The translations under genes and the position numbers were made by a program. 64,000 bases of DNA from Mytilus trossulus. Taxonomy: Eukaryota; Mollusca; Bivalvia; Mytilida; Mytilidae. Of this stretch, positions 61,801-64,000 are shown piece after piece. Every line of letters begins with the position of its first letter. Position 1 is the stretch's first letter. A model generated the notes under the pieces. That model was not told the DNA's origin. It searched no databases and saw only the letters and a program-made list of their open reading frames with translations. Where the stretch lies: the NCBI RefSeq assembly GCF_036588685.1, contig NC_086383.1, positions 55,173,448 through 55,237,447 of the forward strand, read 5' to 3'.

Positions 61801-62477
61801 CGCATGTGTGCGCAAATCCCAAGTGAGGTGCCTCTGGCCTTTGTTGGTTGATATAATTTTAAATTTTAGTGTTTATTGTATATTTCAGAATTTTGTTTGA
61901 CATCCATTATCACTGAACTAGAACACATGTTTGTAAAGGATCCAGCTGAATCAAGCCTCCGGTTGTGGGAGTTCCTCGTTCAATTGAAGACACATTAGTG
62001 TCTTCGGCTGTTGTTTGCTCTTTTGTCGGGTTGTTGTCTCTTTGACTCCATCCCCAATTCAATTCTCTATTTTATAAATAATTATATAGATAATAGGTTT
62101 GAACGTAGTTTTCAATTTAGACTCGAATATATAGATAATATATATAGTGTCTAAACTAGCAACAATTACCGGTCAGTCTATTTAGGCGTGGATCATGATC
62201 AGTTATTAAATGAATATACTATATATATATATGTATATATACAATAATCCGACCTTATCCAATAGCTTCCAGTTTATTCAAATTAAATCTTATATAAGTT
62301 AAAACTCTAATAAATATAACTTAAAACAAAATTATTAAAATCTAATGATCCTACCTTTGCAAATAGTTTCTAGCTCATCACCACCATCTTCACAGTCTTC
62401 ATAACCGTCACAAAACCAGTCTTCAGATATACAAGTACCATCGCTACACTCAAACTCATTCTGTGATATGTCACACA
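52706..62477 (-). CDS. Gene B: LDLa-mucin single-pass membrane protein (partial, both ends open)
   Basis: Minus-strand exons: 62477-62355, 61514-61392, 60349-60227 and 59177-59058 (four LDL-receptor class A modules), 58248-53636 (Thr-rich, about 1,538 residues) and 52835-52706 (transmembrane). All LDLa exons are phase 1-1. The Thr-rich exon enters at phase 1 (acceptor 58248) and leaves at phase 1, matching the transmembrane exon. It lacks one base near 57626, which shifts the frame. Upstream exons lie beyond 64000 or were missed, and the cytoplasmic last exon is not identified. Predicted: a cell-surface mucin-like protein with a long O-glycosylated stalk and Ca-binding LDLa ligand-binding modules. 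Role is inferred only; no orthologue is recognised. A stronger-looking acceptor at 58303 is phase 0 and would need an unseen exon between it and 59058. Confidence 0.7.
52970..53095 (+). repeat. Interspersed repeat fragment
   Basis: 'aaagtcaggaatatgacagt', 'gattagggattttccgtttt' and 'gaattcagaatatttgtgat' match 30000-30125. Confidence 0.65.
53283..53350 (+). repeat. Fragment of 'gagacaactctc' repeat
   Basis: 'aagaagatgcggcatgactg' and 'gagccaactctccacaagcg' match the start of the element at 10706. Confidence 0.7.
53636..58248 (-). CDS. Gene B giant Thr-rich mucin-like exon
   Basis: An uninterrupted coding exon of 4.6 kb apart from one frameshift near 57626. From the N-terminus: a degenerate Thr-rich part (58248-57620), about 18 copies of a 14-residue unit like '[14 protein letters not shown]' (57610-56880), three copies of a 28-residue unit starting '[16 protein letters not shown]' (56783-56560), then about 60 copies of '[14 protein letters not shown]' (56400-53800), and a short unique end '[11 protein letters not shown]' before donor 'catg|gtaatt'. 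About a third of residues are Thr, with regular Pro and acidic residues, as in heavily O-glycosylated stalks. Length is a multiple of three only if the missing base is counted. Confidence 0.8.
53800..56400 (-). repeat. 42-bp coding minisatellite, about 60 copies
   Basis: The plus-strand unit contains 'ggttctattgtatcaatgat' followed by 'agtagttgtctggtctgttg'. All visible copies are exactly 42 bp, so the frame is kept. Variants ('tttgtataaatg', 'agttatagtgtttgtgtgg', 'gcttggtatgtt') recur in fixed order, showing higher-order duplication. Confidence 0.95.
54547..55722 (-). repeat. 798-bp higher-order duplication inside the 42-bp array
   Basis: The block at 54547-54924 recurs, apparently without change, at 55345-55722, a shift of 798 bp or nineteen 42-bp units. 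The sequence between them and part of the next block (from 55891) repeat the same variant order, so the duplicated segment is longer than 378 bp. Confidence 0.85.
56560..56800 (-). repeat. 84-bp coding repeat, three copies
   Basis: 'gatatccatgctagc' with 'caatgtctgctgttgtttgt' and 'catgtcagtgatgacatctg' recurs every 84 bp, almost unchanged. Each copy encodes a 28-residue unit, twice the length of the neighbouring 14-residue unit. Confidence 0.9.
56880..57610 (-). repeat. Second 42-bp coding minisatellite, about 18 copies
   Basis: The plus-strand unit contains 'ctacaatatcaatgatggta' followed by 'gttgtatgttcttttgtcgg'. It has the same 42-bp length as the other array but a distinct sequence, so both descend from an older 14-residue unit. 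Confidence 0.9.
58555..58675 (+). repeat. Interspersed repeat fragments in gene B intron
   Basis: 'atcaaaggtaccaggatttt' with 'gtacgccagacg' joins directly to 'gtgaaatcacgaaaatactg' and 'aataatcacatggctatt', two repeat families fused end to end. Confidence 0.65.
59058..59177 (-). CDS. Gene B LDLa module 4 (diverged)
   Basis: A 40-codon exon: '[20 protein letters not shown]', then '[19 protein letters not shown]'. The module is canonical ('D..DC....DE') but diverged from modules 1-3 and is the one adjoining the Thr-rich exon. Confidence 0.85.
59635..59870 (+). repeat. Diverged 'ccatggct' family repeat
   Basis: 'aattgacaccgccatggctc', 'gtaaggtgatctcaggtgct'-like sequence and 'catcctttgtgttgctcata' match 18459-18720. 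Confidence 0.6.
59985..60092 (+). repeat. Retroelement 3'-tail fragment
   Basis: 'tttgaagacccatttgtggc', 'ggctgctgtatactttttgg' and 'catttgccatttccattctc' match the last 100 bases of the element at 50441-51690. Confidence 0.7.
60227..60349 (-). CDS. Gene B LDLa module 3
   Basis: A 41-codon exon: '[20 protein letters not shown]', then '[20 protein letters not shown]'. Complete six-cysteine LDLa module with the acidic cage present. Confidence 0.87.
60860..60950 (+). repeat. Interspersed repeat fragment
   Basis: 'tgccagttgttttccattcg', 'gatgtgtttgagcatttgat' and 'aagggatttgcatattgaat' are a diverged piece of the 52970-53095 family. Confidence 0.55.
61235..61290 (-). repeat. Short 'agacggaacgcacgtc' repeat fragment
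   Basis: 'gttgtagacggaacgcacgt' with 'caaatcctggtatc' is the reverse complement of the start of the 47425 family. A similar scrap lies at about 60668-60715. Confidence 0.6.
61392..61514 (-). CDS. Gene B LDLa module 2
   Basis: A 41-codon exon: '[20 protein letters not shown]', then '[20 protein letters not shown]'. It differs from module 1 at only a few residues, and its flanking intron is also alike, so the duplication is fairly recent. Confidence 0.88.
61730..62085 (+). repeat. Retroelement 3'-tail fragment
   Basis: 'gcttttctacattggctaga', 'ggtataggggaggattgcga', 'ggtgcctctggcctttgttg' and 'tcgggttgttgtctctttga' match the tail of 50441-51690, here between LDLa modules 1 and 2. Confidence 0.75.
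62355..62477 (-). CDS. Gene B LDLa module 1
   Basis: A 41-codon exon, phase 1-1: '[20 protein letters not shown]', then '[20 protein letters not shown]'. Six cysteines and the acidic 'C.DG.EDC.DGGDE' calcium cage are those of an LDLa module. Confidence 0.88.
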
Positions 62478-62689
62478 CTGAAGTACACAATAGGATATTA
62501 ATATAATATAACAGTAAAACAGCCAAAAAATGCATCGTGCATATTTTGATCATGCTAAAATGCACAATATCAAACATTCAGATAAAAATAGTTCCATTGT
62601 AGCAATCATCAGGCCAAATTCTGGTTGGACAATAGCGACACTCGAACAGAAAACTGTAAAAACGGCAAAATAAAGTACGAAGTTGAATG

Positions 62690-62765
62690 TTTTGCCAAAT
62701 ACAGCATGTACAGCAAAGGTAATCTATTCCTAAGGTAGAAAAGCCTTTGCAATTCAAAAGTTCAA
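62690..62765 (+). repeat. Fragment of the 47425 repeat family (middle part)
   Basis: 'ccaaatacagcatgtacagc' and 'ttcaaagttttgtaaacagt' match the central section of the 'gccagacgcgcg' family. Confidence 0.6.
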
Positions 62766-63149
62766 AGTTTTGTAAACAGTTAATTTTATCATAATCAATT
62801 TGAGTGATACATTTTCATGTATAATTGATGTCATATGAATTTTATAACTAATTACTTCCCCGATGAATTAGTGAAATGTAATAGGGAATATCAGGAGAAG
62901 CTTGGAATCCAAAAATATATTGTAATAAGCCAACAATTGAAATACCTATTTATTTATGATGTTAAAAAATAAAATATACAATTATGCTGTTCCGACAATA
63001 AAATAAATCGACAGTTTTAAGTTATTCCTTTGAGTACCAATTGTGCTCCTTTAGTAGTAGACGTGTTTCCTGTTTGTTATTAGTCATAATGTATAGAAAA
63101 CGATGATAAATTTATCACACAAGTTAAATAATTGATTAATCCTACATTC

Positions 63150-63260
63150 TGTTGGGATAAGTGCCAATAAAACAACTGTCCACCAAGTCACATCTAGTCA
63201 TCATTTGTAAAAAGTAAACCACTATAGGTTAATGACAGTCTTCGATACGACGACATGGGT
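63150..63260 (+). repeat. Fragment of 'gagacaactctc' repeat
   Basis: 'gataagtgccaataaaacaa', 'ctgtccaccaagtcacatct' and 'gtaaaccactataggttaat' are a diverged copy. Confidence 0.6.
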
Positions 63261-63539
63261 AACCATGTACAAGAACTGGTAAAAAACAAATGCACCGGGT
63301 TCAAACGTTTTAACAGGCGCCAACCATCACTCTTACCTAAATTAGTGCTATAGAATAACAACAAAGGAAAACACGCTATGAATACCACTTGAAGTGGCTT
63401 AACATAATAAAAAATATTCACAAAAACAAGTAAACATACACGAACGAATCAAATTGATCAAAGACGCAATACAAAATCAAAAAATAGAAACAATATCGTG
63501 CGTGTATGGCGACCAACATAAACTAGGCTCATCTTTTGA

Positions 63540-63570
63540 TGTTTGATATATATATATATATATATATTGA
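63540..63570. repeat. (TA)n microsatellite
   Basis: An uninterrupted TA run follows 'tgatgtttga'. A second impure TA run lies at about 62215-62245. Confidence 0.9.
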
Positions 63571-63819
63571 TTACAAAAACAAATTCTTTAAAAATTACAA
63601 GCTGAACTGTTTCATAGTGCTGTAGAAAAGACTTTTTATGAAATAATTTGGATATTCCATAATCAATGTTGGCAGCATTCTGTAGCAACTTTGTCTGGTT
63701 GATTCTTAATTCAAATCCAGTTAACAAGAAATGTTCCTTTCTATCCAATTTGATATACTCATAATATGTTTGGACACAAAAGAAATGTATAAATAGATTA
63801 CAAAGTAACAAAGGAACTC

Positions 63820-63960
63820 CTTGGAAAATCCAAAACGGAAATTCCCTAGCCATATGGCAAAATAAAAGCCCGAATACATCAAACAAACGGATAAGAACTG
63901 TCGTATTTCTTACTTGGTACTGGCATTTTCAAATATAGAATATGGTGGAATAAACCTTGT
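63820..63960 (-). repeat. Interspersed repeat fragment ('catatggcaaaataaaagcc')
   Basis: 'ccctagccatatggcaaaat' and 'aacggataagaactgtcgta' match 20185-20410. The minus-strand open frame over it is a by-product. Confidence 0.65.
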
Positions 63961-64000
63961 TATACAGCTAGCTAGACCACTTTGTTGTATGACAGTCGCA

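Noticed and set aside
63458..63886. Minus-strand 142-residue frame
   Set aside because: It is built from an interspersed repeat and a TA microsatellite; no domain visible.

Overview
The window is eukaryotic genomic DNA, very probably from a marine bivalve of the Mytilus (mussel) type. It is AT-rich, its genes are split into many small exons with GT/AG introns, and it is full of interspersed repeats I recognise as common in mussel genomes: a family carrying a 'gccaatgagacaactctc'-like core, one carrying 'gccagacgcgcgtttcgtct', one carrying 'gggacgaaagacaccaaagg', plus non-LTR retrotransposon fragments. The organism call is an inference from those repeats and from the animal-type protein domains.

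Layout. (1) 1-7.6 kb: the last three recognisable exons of a plus-strand gene ending at 7582, resembling the C-terminus of von Willebrand factor A domain-containing protein 5A. Upstream are a large foldback repeat and a 145-bp tandem array. (2) 7.6-13.7 kb: repeats only. (3) 13772-14473: one intronless plus-strand gene for a 233-residue basic protein with an internal threefold repeat, not recognised. (4) 14.5-20.9 kb: repeats, three minisatellite-like arrays and a reverse-transcriptase fragment. (5) 20.9-46.3 kb, minus strand: an essentially complete 20-exon gene (gene A) for a single-pass membrane protein of about 1,116 residues: signal peptide, D8C (uromodulin/GP2-type) domain, von Willebrand type D domain, EGF-like module, transmembrane helix and a short acidic tail. 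The order resembles VWDE-type proteins, but this one is membrane-anchored and has two furin-like cleavage motifs. One of its introns holds a non-LTR retrotransposon split by a second element with (AATC)n/(AACC)n arrays. (6) 46.3-52.7 kb: intergenic, or the 3' part of gene B, rich in nested transposon debris. (7) 52.7-62.5 kb, minus strand: gene B, open at the window edge. It has four LDL-receptor class A exons, one 4.6-kb threonine-rich exon built of 42-bp (14-residue) repeats, and a transmembrane exon with the same intron phases and juxtamembrane 'VED' motif as that of gene A.

How they fit: genes A and B are tandem, same-strand genes for extracellular or membrane glycoproteins with similar membrane-anchor exons. 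This suggests a local family of mucin-like or matrix-binding surface proteins. The Thr-rich exon of B has a one-base frameshift near 57626. Restoring one base closes the exon exactly in frame with its neighbours, so it is either an assembly or allelic indel or a recent lesion. All exon joins come from reading splice sites and phases by eye; transcripts would decide them.
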